Part shown: one piece after another, positions 37,493 to 50,702 of the stretch
Layout: every line of letters starts with the position of its first letter
Position numbering within the stretch: position 1 is the stretch's first letter
Source of the DNA: Hirudinaria manillensis
Lineage: Eukaryota; Annelida; Clitellata; Hirudinida; Hirudinidae
NCBI GenBank assembly: GCA_034509925.1
Contig: CM067527.1
Span: 12,517,001-12,581,000 of the forward strand
DNA: 64,000 nucleotides
Reading direction: 5' to 3'
Position numbers and translations under genes: made by a program
The notes under the pieces: model-generated
What the model was told of the DNA's origin: nothing
Databases searched by the model: none
Seen by the model: the letters and a program-made list of their open reading frames with translations, nothing else

Positions 37493-38511
37493 AAATTCCA
37501 CTGGAACTGTCAGGAAGATTAGAAAAAAGCGCGAAAAATGACCAGGTGGAAGGCCCGCCGTCGACTGGAGGCGCGCACGAGAGAAAGGGGCGCGCACGAG
37601 CTAGCCTCGCGGTCTAGGCTCTCGCTCGTTCGACACGCCCACTTCCGCCTACGGCGGAACCTTAATGGGTTAATTAATTGATTAATTAACTCATTAATCG
37701 ATCTATTACAAATTTTTTTAATTTGAAAATTTTGGGCACGAATAAAAGAAATTGAGTGAAAAACGAACGTTTTGTCTCGAAATACATCTATATTGGTTGG
37801 TTGATTGATTGAGTAATTAGTTAATTAACGTATTAATTAATAAAGCGTTATTATAGGGGGCGAGCGTTAACCACTCTACTAGTATTAGGTACCGTATTAG
37901 GTAACGCGCGCAGCCAGTTAACGGCTAGATAAAGGAGCGCGACGTTATTTTTAGACCGAGCCGTTACGTCACGCCACGCAAGACTTTAAGGTAGGGAAGG
38001 GCTACGCGAGGTTTCCCTATAGAACGAGCGACGACGACGACGACTATTATTATCACCACGATAATCGTTTAATAAATCAATCGACCAATTAATAAAAATC
38101 AATTAACGCTATTTTAAGAAAATTTTTAAGTGTAATAATAATTAATTAATTAATTAACAATCATTAAAATTCAATTCAAGTAATGTAATCATTTTTTATC
38201 GATTTTATTTGTTTATTTCTGGAAATATCCAATATTTACGGCGGCGCGAGCCGGTCGCTCATTATCGACTACTATTATAGACAGCAACAACAGACTTACC
38301 TTACGTACCTACCTTTATGGTAGACCAGTAGTAGTAGTGGACGGTAGTAGACAGTGGAGCGGAAACAAAGTCGCCAGATGTCGCCTCTGACCCCGGATAT
38401 CTGAAAAAGGGAAGAAAACATGTTAGTAGAAGAAAAAGGTTGGTTCCTTTCTGATAAAGAAAGACAACACGAATTTCAAACATCTTTATTAACTTTAATT
38501 CAAATTTCGAC

Positions 38512-38699
38512 GATGGGCCGATCCCGGAGGTACTGCAATACCGGGCCAACCCGTGGAGGAGTCTGGGCAAGCCCGAGACCGCCTCCTCTGTCCAAAGATA
38601 AGTTTAATATCGATATCCTCCGATGGAGGATCTATCAGATATTAAGCTGATAAGAACAGATACTACACTTTGATCTTAGCCGAAAGGCCGAGAAGCGAT
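38512..38699 (-). ncRNA. U2 snRNA gene, copy 28
   Basis: Complete; from here to copy 37 the units have exactly equal length. Confidence 0.96.
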
Positions 38700-39715
38700 A
38701 AATTCCACTGGAACTGTCAGGAAGATTAGAAAAAAGCGCGAAAAATGACCAGGTGGAAGGCCCGCCGTCGACTGGAGGCGCGCACGAGAGAAAGGGGCGC
38801 GCACGAGCTAGCCTCGCGGTCTAGGCTCTCGCTCGTTCGACACGCCCACTTCCGCCTACGGCGGAACCTTAATGGGTTAATTAATTGATTAATTAACTCA
38901 TTAATCGATCTATTACAAATTTTTTTAATTTGAAAATTTTGGGCACGAATAAAAGAAATTGAGTGAAAAACGAACGTTTTGTCTCGAAATACATCTATAT
39001 TGGTTGGTTGATTGATTGAGTAATTAGTTAATTAACGTATTAATTAATAAAGCGTTATTATAGGGGGCGAGCGTTAACCACTCTACTAGTATTAGGTACC
39101 GTATTAGGTAACGCGCGCAGCCAGTTAACGGCTAGATAAAGGAGCGCGACGTTATTTTTAGACCGAGCCGTTACGTCACGCCACGCAAGACTTTAAGGTA
39201 GGGAAGGGCTACGCGAGGTTTCCCTATAGAACGAGCGACGACGACGACTATTATTATCACCACGATAATCGTTTAATAAATCAATCGACCAATTAATAAA
39301 AATCAATTAACGCTATTTTAAGAAAATTTTTAAGTGTAATAATAATTAATTAATTAATTAACAATCATTAAAATTCAATTCAAGTAATGTAATCATTTTT
39401 TATCGATTTTATTTGTTTATTTCTGGAAATATCCAATATTTACGGCGGCGCGAGCCGGTCGCTCATTATCGACTACTATTATAGACAGCAACAACAGACT
39501 TACCTTACGTACCTACCTTTATGGTAGACCAGTAGTAGTAGTGGACGGTAGTAGACAGTGGAGCGGAAACAAAGTCGCCAGATGTCGCCTCTGACCCCGG
39601 ATATCTGAAAAAGGGAAGAAAACATGTTAGTAGAAGAAAAAGGTTGGTTCCTTTCTGATAAAGAAAGACAACACGAATTTCAAACATCTTTATTAACTTT
39701 AATTCAAATTTCGAC

Positions 39716-39903
39716 GATGGGCCGATCCCGGAGGTACTGCAATACCGGGCCAACCCGTGGAGGAGTCTGGGCAAGCCCGAGACCGCCTCCTCTGTCCAAA
39801 GATAAGTTTAATATCGATATCCTCCGATGGAGGATCTATCAGATATTAAGCTGATAAGAACAGATACTACACTTTGATCTTAGCCGAAAGGCCGAGAAGC
39901 GAT
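39716..39903 (-). ncRNA. U2 snRNA gene, copy 29
   Basis: Complete; within the invariant block. Confidence 0.96.
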
Positions 39904-40919
39904 AAATTCCACTGGAACTGTCAGGAAGATTAGAAAAAAGCGCGAAAAATGACCAGGTGGAAGGCCCGCCGTCGACTGGAGGCGCGCACGAGAGAAAGGG
40001 GCGCGCACGAGCTAGCCTCGCGGTCTAGGCTCTCGCTCGTTCGACACGCCCACTTCCGCCTACGGCGGAACCTTAATGGGTTAATTAATTGATTAATTAA
40101 CTCATTAATCGATCTATTACAAATTTTTTTAATTTGAAAATTTTGGGCACGAATAAAAGAAATTGAGTGAAAAACGAACGTTTTGTCTCGAAATACATCT
40201 ATATTGGTTGGTTGATTGATTGAGTAATTAGTTAATTAACGTATTAATTAATAAAGCGTTATTATAGGGGGCGAGCGTTAACCACTCTACTAGTATTAGG
40301 TACCGTATTAGGTAACGCGCGCAGCCAGTTAACGGCTAGATAAAGGAGCGCGACGTTATTTTTAGACCGAGCCGTTACGTCACGCCACGCAAGACTTTAA
40401 GGTAGGGAAGGGCTACGCGAGGTTTCCCTATAGAACGAGCGACGACGACGACTATTATTATCACCACGATAATCGTTTAATAAATCAATCGACCAATTAA
40501 TAAAAATCAATTAACGCTATTTTAAGAAAATTTTTAAGTGTAATAATAATTAATTAATTAATTAACAATCATTAAAATTCAATTCAAGTAATGTAATCAT
40601 TTTTTATCGATTTTATTTGTTTATTTCTGGAAATATCCAATATTTACGGCGGCGCGAGCCGGTCGCTCATTATCGACTACTATTATAGACAGCAACAACA
40701 GACTTACCTTACGTACCTACCTTTATGGTAGACCAGTAGTAGTAGTGGACGGTAGTAGACAGTGGAGCGGAAACAAAGTCGCCAGATGTCGCCTCTGACC
40801 CCGGATATCTGAAAAAGGGAAGAAAACATGTTAGTAGAAGAAAAAGGTTGGTTCCTTTCTGATAAAGAAAGACAACACGAATTTCAAACATCTTTATTAA
40901 CTTTAATTCAAATTTCGAC

Positions 40920-41107
40920 GATGGGCCGATCCCGGAGGTACTGCAATACCGGGCCAACCCGTGGAGGAGTCTGGGCAAGCCCGAGACCGCCTCCTCTGTC
41001 CAAAGATAAGTTTAATATCGATATCCTCCGATGGAGGATCTATCAGATATTAAGCTGATAAGAACAGATACTACACTTTGATCTTAGCCGAAAGGCCGAG
41101 AAGCGAT
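40920..41107 (-). ncRNA. U2 snRNA gene, copy 30
   Basis: Complete; within the invariant block. Confidence 0.96.
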
Positions 41108-42123
41108 AAATTCCACTGGAACTGTCAGGAAGATTAGAAAAAAGCGCGAAAAATGACCAGGTGGAAGGCCCGCCGTCGACTGGAGGCGCGCACGAGAGAA
41201 AGGGGCGCGCACGAGCTAGCCTCGCGGTCTAGGCTCTCGCTCGTTCGACACGCCCACTTCCGCCTACGGCGGAACCTTAATGGGTTAATTAATTGATTAA
41301 TTAACTCATTAATCGATCTATTACAAATTTTTTTAATTTGAAAATTTTGGGCACGAATAAAAGAAATTGAGTGAAAAACGAACGTTTTGTCTCGAAATAC
41401 ATCTATATTGGTTGGTTGATTGATTGAGTAATTAGTTAATTAACGTATTAATTAATAAAGCGTTATTATAGGGGGCGAGCGTTAACCACTCTACTAGTAT
41501 TAGGTACCGTATTAGGTAACGCGCGCAGCCAGTTAACGGCTAGATAAAGGAGCGCGACGTTATTTTTAGACCGAGCCGTTACGTCACGCCACGCAAGACT
41601 TTAAGGTAGGGAAGGGCTACGCGAGGTTTCCCTATAGAACGAGCGACGACGACGACTATTATTATCACCACGATAATCGTTTAATAAATCAATCGACCAA
41701 TTAATAAAAATCAATTAACGCTATTTTAAGAAAATTTTTAAGTGTAATAATAATTAATTAATTAATTAACAATCATTAAAATTCAATTCAAGTAATGTAA
41801 TCATTTTTTATCGATTTTATTTGTTTATTTCTGGAAATATCCAATATTTACGGCGGCGCGAGCCGGTCGCTCATTATCGACTACTATTATAGACAGCAAC
41901 AACAGACTTACCTTACGTACCTACCTTTATGGTAGACCAGTAGTAGTAGTGGACGGTAGTAGACAGTGGAGCGGAAACAAAGTCGCCAGATGTCGCCTCT
42001 GACCCCGGATATCTGAAAAAGGGAAGAAAACATGTTAGTAGAAGAAAAAGGTTGGTTCCTTTCTGATAAAGAAAGACAACACGAATTTCAAACATCTTTA
42101 TTAACTTTAATTCAAATTTCGAC

Positions 42124-42311
42124 GATGGGCCGATCCCGGAGGTACTGCAATACCGGGCCAACCCGTGGAGGAGTCTGGGCAAGCCCGAGACCGCCTCCTC
42201 TGTCCAAAGATAAGTTTAATATCGATATCCTCCGATGGAGGATCTATCAGATATTAAGCTGATAAGAACAGATACTACACTTTGATCTTAGCCGAAAGGC
42301 CGAGAAGCGAT
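42124..42311 (-). ncRNA. U2 snRNA gene, copy 31
   Basis: Complete; within the invariant block. Confidence 0.96.
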
Positions 42312-43327
42312 AAATTCCACTGGAACTGTCAGGAAGATTAGAAAAAAGCGCGAAAAATGACCAGGTGGAAGGCCCGCCGTCGACTGGAGGCGCGCACGAG
42401 AGAAAGGGGCGCGCACGAGCTAGCCTCGCGGTCTAGGCTCTCGCTCGTTCGACACGCCCACTTCCGCCTACGGCGGAACCTTAATGGGTTAATTAATTGA
42501 TTAATTAACTCATTAATCGATCTATTACAAATTTTTTTAATTTGAAAATTTTGGGCACGAATAAAAGAAATTGAGTGAAAAACGAACGTTTTGTCTCGAA
42601 ATACATCTATATTGGTTGGTTGATTGATTGAGTAATTAGTTAATTAACGTATTAATTAATAAAGCGTTATTATAGGGGGCGAGCGTTAACCACTCTACTA
42701 GTATTAGGTACCGTATTAGGTAACGCGCGCAGCCAGTTAACGGCTAGATAAAGGAGCGCGACGTTATTTTTAGACCGAGCCGTTACGTCACGCCACGCAA
42801 GACTTTAAGGTAGGGAAGGGCTACGCGAGGTTTCCCTATAGAACGAGCGACGACGACGACTATTATTATCACCACGATAATCGTTTAATAAATCAATCGA
42901 CCAATTAATAAAAATCAATTAACGCTATTTTAAGAAAATTTTTAAGTGTAATAATAATTAATTAATTAATTAACAATCATTAAAATTCAATTCAAGTAAT
43001 GTAATCATTTTTTATCGATTTTATTTGTTTATTTCTGGAAATATCCAATATTTACGGCGGCGCGAGCCGGTCGCTCATTATCGACTACTATTATAGACAG
43101 CAACAACAGACTTACCTTACGTACCTACCTTTATGGTAGACCAGTAGTAGTAGTGGACGGTAGTAGACAGTGGAGCGGAAACAAAGTCGCCAGATGTCGC
43201 CTCTGACCCCGGATATCTGAAAAAGGGAAGAAAACATGTTAGTAGAAGAAAAAGGTTGGTTCCTTTCTGATAAAGAAAGACAACACGAATTTCAAACATC
43301 TTTATTAACTTTAATTCAAATTTCGAC

Positions 43328-43515
43328 GATGGGCCGATCCCGGAGGTACTGCAATACCGGGCCAACCCGTGGAGGAGTCTGGGCAAGCCCGAGACCGCCT
43401 CCTCTGTCCAAAGATAAGTTTAATATCGATATCCTCCGATGGAGGATCTATCAGATATTAAGCTGATAAGAACAGATACTACACTTTGATCTTAGCCGAA
43501 AGGCCGAGAAGCGAT
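43328..43515 (-). ncRNA. U2 snRNA gene, copy 32
   Basis: Complete; within the invariant block. Confidence 0.96.
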
Positions 43516-44531
43516 AAATTCCACTGGAACTGTCAGGAAGATTAGAAAAAAGCGCGAAAAATGACCAGGTGGAAGGCCCGCCGTCGACTGGAGGCGCGCA
43601 CGAGAGAAAGGGGCGCGCACGAGCTAGCCTCGCGGTCTAGGCTCTCGCTCGTTCGACACGCCCACTTCCGCCTACGGCGGAACCTTAATGGGTTAATTAA
43701 TTGATTAATTAACTCATTAATCGATCTATTACAAATTTTTTTAATTTGAAAATTTTGGGCACGAATAAAAGAAATTGAGTGAAAAACGAACGTTTTGTCT
43801 CGAAATACATCTATATTGGTTGGTTGATTGATTGAGTAATTAGTTAATTAACGTATTAATTAATAAAGCGTTATTATAGGGGGCGAGCGTTAACCACTCT
43901 ACTAGTATTAGGTACCGTATTAGGTAACGCGCGCAGCCAGTTAACGGCTAGATAAAGGAGCGCGACGTTATTTTTAGACCGAGCCGTTACGTCACGCCAC
44001 GCAAGACTTTAAGGTAGGGAAGGGCTACGCGAGGTTTCCCTATAGAACGAGCGACGACGACGACTATTATTATCACCACGATAATCGTTTAATAAATCAA
44101 TCGACCAATTAATAAAAATCAATTAACGCTATTTTAAGAAAATTTTTAAGTGTAATAATAATTAATTAATTAATTAACAATCATTAAAATTCAATTCAAG
44201 TAATGTAATCATTTTTTATCGATTTTATTTGTTTATTTCTGGAAATATCCAATATTTACGGCGGCGCGAGCCGGTCGCTCATTATCGACTACTATTATAG
44301 ACAGCAACAACAGACTTACCTTACGTACCTACCTTTATGGTAGACCAGTAGTAGTAGTGGACGGTAGTAGACAGTGGAGCGGAAACAAAGTCGCCAGATG
44401 TCGCCTCTGACCCCGGATATCTGAAAAAGGGAAGAAAACATGTTAGTAGAAGAAAAAGGTTGGTTCCTTTCTGATAAAGAAAGACAACACGAATTTCAAA
44501 CATCTTTATTAACTTTAATTCAAATTTCGAC

Positions 44532-44719
44532 GATGGGCCGATCCCGGAGGTACTGCAATACCGGGCCAACCCGTGGAGGAGTCTGGGCAAGCCCGAGACC
44601 GCCTCCTCTGTCCAAAGATAAGTTTAATATCGATATCCTCCGATGGAGGATCTATCAGATATTAAGCTGATAAGAACAGATACTACACTTTGATCTTAGC
44701 CGAAAGGCCGAGAAGCGAT
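44532..44719 (-). ncRNA. U2 snRNA gene, copy 33
   Basis: Complete; within the invariant block. Confidence 0.96.
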
Positions 44720-45735
44720 AAATTCCACTGGAACTGTCAGGAAGATTAGAAAAAAGCGCGAAAAATGACCAGGTGGAAGGCCCGCCGTCGACTGGAGGCG
44801 CGCACGAGAGAAAGGGGCGCGCACGAGCTAGCCTCGCGGTCTAGGCTCTCGCTCGTTCGACACGCCCACTTCCGCCTACGGCGGAACCTTAATGGGTTAA
44901 TTAATTGATTAATTAACTCATTAATCGATCTATTACAAATTTTTTTAATTTGAAAATTTTGGGCACGAATAAAAGAAATTGAGTGAAAAACGAACGTTTT
45001 GTCTCGAAATACATCTATATTGGTTGGTTGATTGATTGAGTAATTAGTTAATTAACGTATTAATTAATAAAGCGTTATTATAGGGGGCGAGCGTTAACCA
45101 CTCTACTAGTATTAGGTACCGTATTAGGTAACGCGCGCAGCCAGTTAACGGCTAGATAAAGGAGCGCGACGTTATTTTTAGACCGAGCCGTTACGTCACG
45201 CCACGCAAGACTTTAAGGTAGGGAAGGGCTACGCGAGGTTTCCCTATAGAACGAGCGACGACGACGACTATTATTATCACCACGATAATCGTTTAATAAA
45301 TCAATCGACCAATTAATAAAAATCAATTAACGCTATTTTAAGAAAATTTTTAAGTGTAATAATAATTAATTAATTAATTAACAATCATTAAAATTCAATT
45401 CAAGTAATGTAATCATTTTTTATCGATTTTATTTGTTTATTTCTGGAAATATCCAATATTTACGGCGGCGCGAGCCGGTCGCTCATTATCGACTACTATT
45501 ATAGACAGCAACAACAGACTTACCTTACGTACCTACCTTTATGGTAGACCAGTAGTAGTAGTGGACGGTAGTAGACAGTGGAGCGGAAACAAAGTCGCCA
45601 GATGTCGCCTCTGACCCCGGATATCTGAAAAAGGGAAGAAAACATGTTAGTAGAAGAAAAAGGTTGGTTCCTTTCTGATAAAGAAAGACAACACGAATTT
45701 CAAACATCTTTATTAACTTTAATTCAAATTTCGAC

Positions 45736-45923
45736 GATGGGCCGATCCCGGAGGTACTGCAATACCGGGCCAACCCGTGGAGGAGTCTGGGCAAGCCCGA
45801 GACCGCCTCCTCTGTCCAAAGATAAGTTTAATATCGATATCCTCCGATGGAGGATCTATCAGATATTAAGCTGATAAGAACAGATACTACACTTTGATCT
45901 TAGCCGAAAGGCCGAGAAGCGAT
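45736..45923 (-). ncRNA. U2 snRNA gene, copy 34
   Basis: Complete; within the invariant block. Confidence 0.96.
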
Positions 45924-46939
45924 AAATTCCACTGGAACTGTCAGGAAGATTAGAAAAAAGCGCGAAAAATGACCAGGTGGAAGGCCCGCCGTCGACTGGA
46001 GGCGCGCACGAGAGAAAGGGGCGCGCACGAGCTAGCCTCGCGGTCTAGGCTCTCGCTCGTTCGACACGCCCACTTCCGCCTACGGCGGAACCTTAATGGG
46101 TTAATTAATTGATTAATTAACTCATTAATCGATCTATTACAAATTTTTTTAATTTGAAAATTTTGGGCACGAATAAAAGAAATTGAGTGAAAAACGAACG
46201 TTTTGTCTCGAAATACATCTATATTGGTTGGTTGATTGATTGAGTAATTAGTTAATTAACGTATTAATTAATAAAGCGTTATTATAGGGGGCGAGCGTTA
46301 ACCACTCTACTAGTATTAGGTACCGTATTAGGTAACGCGCGCAGCCAGTTAACGGCTAGATAAAGGAGCGCGACGTTATTTTTAGACCGAGCCGTTACGT
46401 CACGCCACGCAAGACTTTAAGGTAGGGAAGGGCTACGCGAGGTTTCCCTATAGAACGAGCGACGACGACGACTATTATTATCACCACGATAATCGTTTAA
46501 TAAATCAATCGACCAATTAATAAAAATCAATTAACGCTATTTTAAGAAAATTTTTAAGTGTAATAATAATTAATTAATTAATTAACAATCATTAAAATTC
46601 AATTCAAGTAATGTAATCATTTTTTATCGATTTTATTTGTTTATTTCTGGAAATATCCAATATTTACGGCGGCGCGAGCCGGTCGCTCATTATCGACTAC
46701 TATTATAGACAGCAACAACAGACTTACCTTACGTACCTACCTTTATGGTAGACCAGTAGTAGTAGTGGACGGTAGTAGACAGTGGAGCGGAAACAAAGTC
46801 GCCAGATGTCGCCTCTGACCCCGGATATCTGAAAAAGGGAAGAAAACATGTTAGTAGAAGAAAAAGGTTGGTTCCTTTCTGATAAAGAAAGACAACACGA
46901 ATTTCAAACATCTTTATTAACTTTAATTCAAATTTCGAC

Positions 46940-47127
46940 GATGGGCCGATCCCGGAGGTACTGCAATACCGGGCCAACCCGTGGAGGAGTCTGGGCAAGC
47001 CCGAGACCGCCTCCTCTGTCCAAAGATAAGTTTAATATCGATATCCTCCGATGGAGGATCTATCAGATATTAAGCTGATAAGAACAGATACTACACTTTG
47101 ATCTTAGCCGAAAGGCCGAGAAGCGAT
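46940..47127 (-). ncRNA. U2 snRNA gene, copy 35
   Basis: Complete; within the invariant block. Confidence 0.96.
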
Positions 47128-48143
47128 AAATTCCACTGGAACTGTCAGGAAGATTAGAAAAAAGCGCGAAAAATGACCAGGTGGAAGGCCCGCCGTCGAC
47201 TGGAGGCGCGCACGAGAGAAAGGGGCGCGCACGAGCTAGCCTCGCGGTCTAGGCTCTCGCTCGTTCGACACGCCCACTTCCGCCTACGGCGGAACCTTAA
47301 TGGGTTAATTAATTGATTAATTAACTCATTAATCGATCTATTACAAATTTTTTTAATTTGAAAATTTTGGGCACGAATAAAAGAAATTGAGTGAAAAACG
47401 AACGTTTTGTCTCGAAATACATCTATATTGGTTGGTTGATTGATTGAGTAATTAGTTAATTAACGTATTAATTAATAAAGCGTTATTATAGGGGGCGAGC
47501 GTTAACCACTCTACTAGTATTAGGTACCGTATTAGGTAACGCGCGCAGCCAGTTAACGGCTAGATAAAGGAGCGCGACGTTATTTTTAGACCGAGCCGTT
47601 ACGTCACGCCACGCAAGACTTTAAGGTAGGGAAGGGCTACGCGAGGTTTCCCTATAGAACGAGCGACGACGACGACTATTATTATCACCACGATAATCGT
47701 TTAATAAATCAATCGACCAATTAATAAAAATCAATTAACGCTATTTTAAGAAAATTTTTAAGTGTAATAATAATTAATTAATTAATTAACAATCATTAAA
47801 ATTCAATTCAAGTAATGTAATCATTTTTTATCGATTTTATTTGTTTATTTCTGGAAATATCCAATATTTACGGCGGCGCGAGCCGGTCGCTCATTATCGA
47901 CTACTATTATAGACAGCAACAACAGACTTACCTTACGTACCTACCTTTATGGTAGACCAGTAGTAGTAGTGGACGGTAGTAGACAGTGGAGCGGAAACAA
48001 AGTCGCCAGATGTCGCCTCTGACCCCGGATATCTGAAAAAGGGAAGAAAACATGTTAGTAGAAGAAAAAGGTTGGTTCCTTTCTGATAAAGAAAGACAAC
48101 ACGAATTTCAAACATCTTTATTAACTTTAATTCAAATTTCGAC

Positions 48144-48331
48144 GATGGGCCGATCCCGGAGGTACTGCAATACCGGGCCAACCCGTGGAGGAGTCTGGGC
48201 AAGCCCGAGACCGCCTCCTCTGTCCAAAGATAAGTTTAATATCGATATCCTCCGATGGAGGATCTATCAGATATTAAGCTGATAAGAACAGATACTACAC
48301 TTTGATCTTAGCCGAAAGGCCGAGAAGCGAT
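48144..48331 (-). ncRNA. U2 snRNA gene, copy 36
   Basis: Complete; within the invariant block. Confidence 0.96.
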
Positions 48332-49347
48332 AAATTCCACTGGAACTGTCAGGAAGATTAGAAAAAAGCGCGAAAAATGACCAGGTGGAAGGCCCGCCGT
48401 CGACTGGAGGCGCGCACGAGAGAAAGGGGCGCGCACGAGCTAGCCTCGCGGTCTAGGCTCTCGCTCGTTCGACACGCCCACTTCCGCCTACGGCGGAACC
48501 TTAATGGGTTAATTAATTGATTAATTAACTCATTAATCGATCTATTACAAATTTTTTTAATTTGAAAATTTTGGGCACGAATAAAAGAAATTGAGTGAAA
48601 AACGAACGTTTTGTCTCGAAATACATCTATATTGGTTGGTTGATTGATTGAGTAATTAGTTAATTAACGTATTAATTAATAAAGCGTTATTATAGGGGGC
48701 GAGCGTTAACCACTCTACTAGTATTAGGTACCGTATTAGGTAACGCGCGCAGCCAGTTAACGGCTAGATAAAGGAGCGCGACGTTATTTTTAGACCGAGC
48801 CGTTACGTCACGCCACGCAAGACTTTAAGGTAGGGAAGGGCTACGCGAGGTTTCCCTATAGAACGAGCGACGACGACGACTATTATTATCACCACGATAA
48901 TCGTTTAATAAATCAATCGACCAATTAATAAAAATCAATTAACGCTATTTTAAGAAAATTTTTAAGTGTAATAATAATTAATTAATTAATTAACAATCAT
49001 TAAAATTCAATTCAAGTAATGTAATCATTTTTTATCGATTTTATTTGTTTATTTCTGGAAATATCCAATATTTACGGCGGCGCGAGCCGGTCGCTCATTA
49101 TCGACTACTATTATAGACAGCAACAACAGACTTACCTTACGTACCTACCTTTATGGTAGACCAGTAGTAGTAGTGGACGGTAGTAGACAGTGGAGCGGAA
49201 ACAAAGTCGCCAGATGTCGCCTCTGACCCCGGATATCTGAAAAAGGGAAGAAAACATGTTAGTAGAAGAAAAAGGTTGGTTCCTTTCTGATAAAGAAAGA
49301 CAACACGAATTTCAAACATCTTTATTAACTTTAATTCAAATTTCGAC

Positions 49348-49535
49348 GATGGGCCGATCCCGGAGGTACTGCAATACCGGGCCAACCCGTGGAGGAGTCT
49401 GGGCAAGCCCGAGACCGCCTCCTCTGTCCAAAGATAAGTTTAATATCGATATCCTCCGATGGAGGATCTATCAGATATTAAGCTGATAAGAACAGATACT
49501 ACACTTTGATCTTAGCCGAAAGGCCGAGAAGCGAT
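49348..49535 (-). ncRNA. U2 snRNA gene, copy 37
   Basis: Complete; last intact copy before the element 2 pair. Confidence 0.96.
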
Positions 49536-50702
49536 AAATTCCACTGGAACTGTCAGGAAGATTAGAAAAAAGCGCGAAAAATGACCAGGTGGAAGGCCCG
49601 CCGTCGACTGGAGGCGCGCACGAGAGAAAGGGGCGCGCACGAGCTAGCCTCGCGGTCTAGGCTCTCGCTCGTTCGACACGCCCACTTCCGCCTACGGCGG
49701 AACCTTAATGGGTTAATTAATTGATTAATTAACTCATTAATCGATCTATTACAAATTTTTTTAATTTGAAAATTTTGGGCACGAATAAAAGAAATTGAGT
49801 GAAAAACGAACGTTTTGTCTCGAAATACATCTATATTGGTTGGTTGATTGATTGAGTAATTAGTTAATTAACGTATTAATTAATAAAGCGTTATTATAGG
49901 GGGCGAGCGTTAACCACTCTACTAGTATTAGGTACCGTATTAGGTAACGCGCGCAGCCAGTTAACGGCTAGATAAAGGAGCGCGACGTTATTTTTAGACC
50001 GAGCCGTTACGTCACGCCACGCAAGACTTTAAGGTAGGGAAGGGCTACGCGAGGTTTCCCTATAGAACGAGCGACGACGACGACTATTATTATCACCACG
50101 ATAATCGTTTAATAAATCAATCGACCAATTAATAAAAATCAATTAACGCTATTTTAAGAAAATTTTTAAGTGTAATAATAATTAATTAATTAATTAACAA
50201 TCATTAAAATTCAATTCAAGTAATGTAATCATTTTTTATCGATTTTATTTGTTTATTTCTGGAAATATCCAATATTTACGGCGGCGCGAGCCGGTCGCTC
50301 ATTATCGACTACTATTATAGACAGCAACAACAGACTTACCTTACGTACCTACCTTTATGGTAGACCAGTAGTAGTAGTGGACGGTAGTAGACAGTGGAGC
50401 GGAAACAAAGTCGCCAGATGTCGCCTCTGACCCCGGATATCTGAAAAAGGGAAGAAAACATGTTAGTAGAAGAAAAAGGTTGGTTCCTTTCTGATAAAGA
50501 AAGACAACACGAATTTCAAACATCTTTATTAACTTTAATTCAAATTTCGACGATGGGCCGATCCCGGAGGTACTGCAATACCGGGCCAACCCGTGGAGGA
50601 GTCTGGGCAAGCCCGAGACCGCCTCCTCTGTCCAAAGATAAGTTTAATATCGATATCCTCCGATGGAGGATCTATCAGATATTAAGCTGATAAGAACAGA
50701 TA

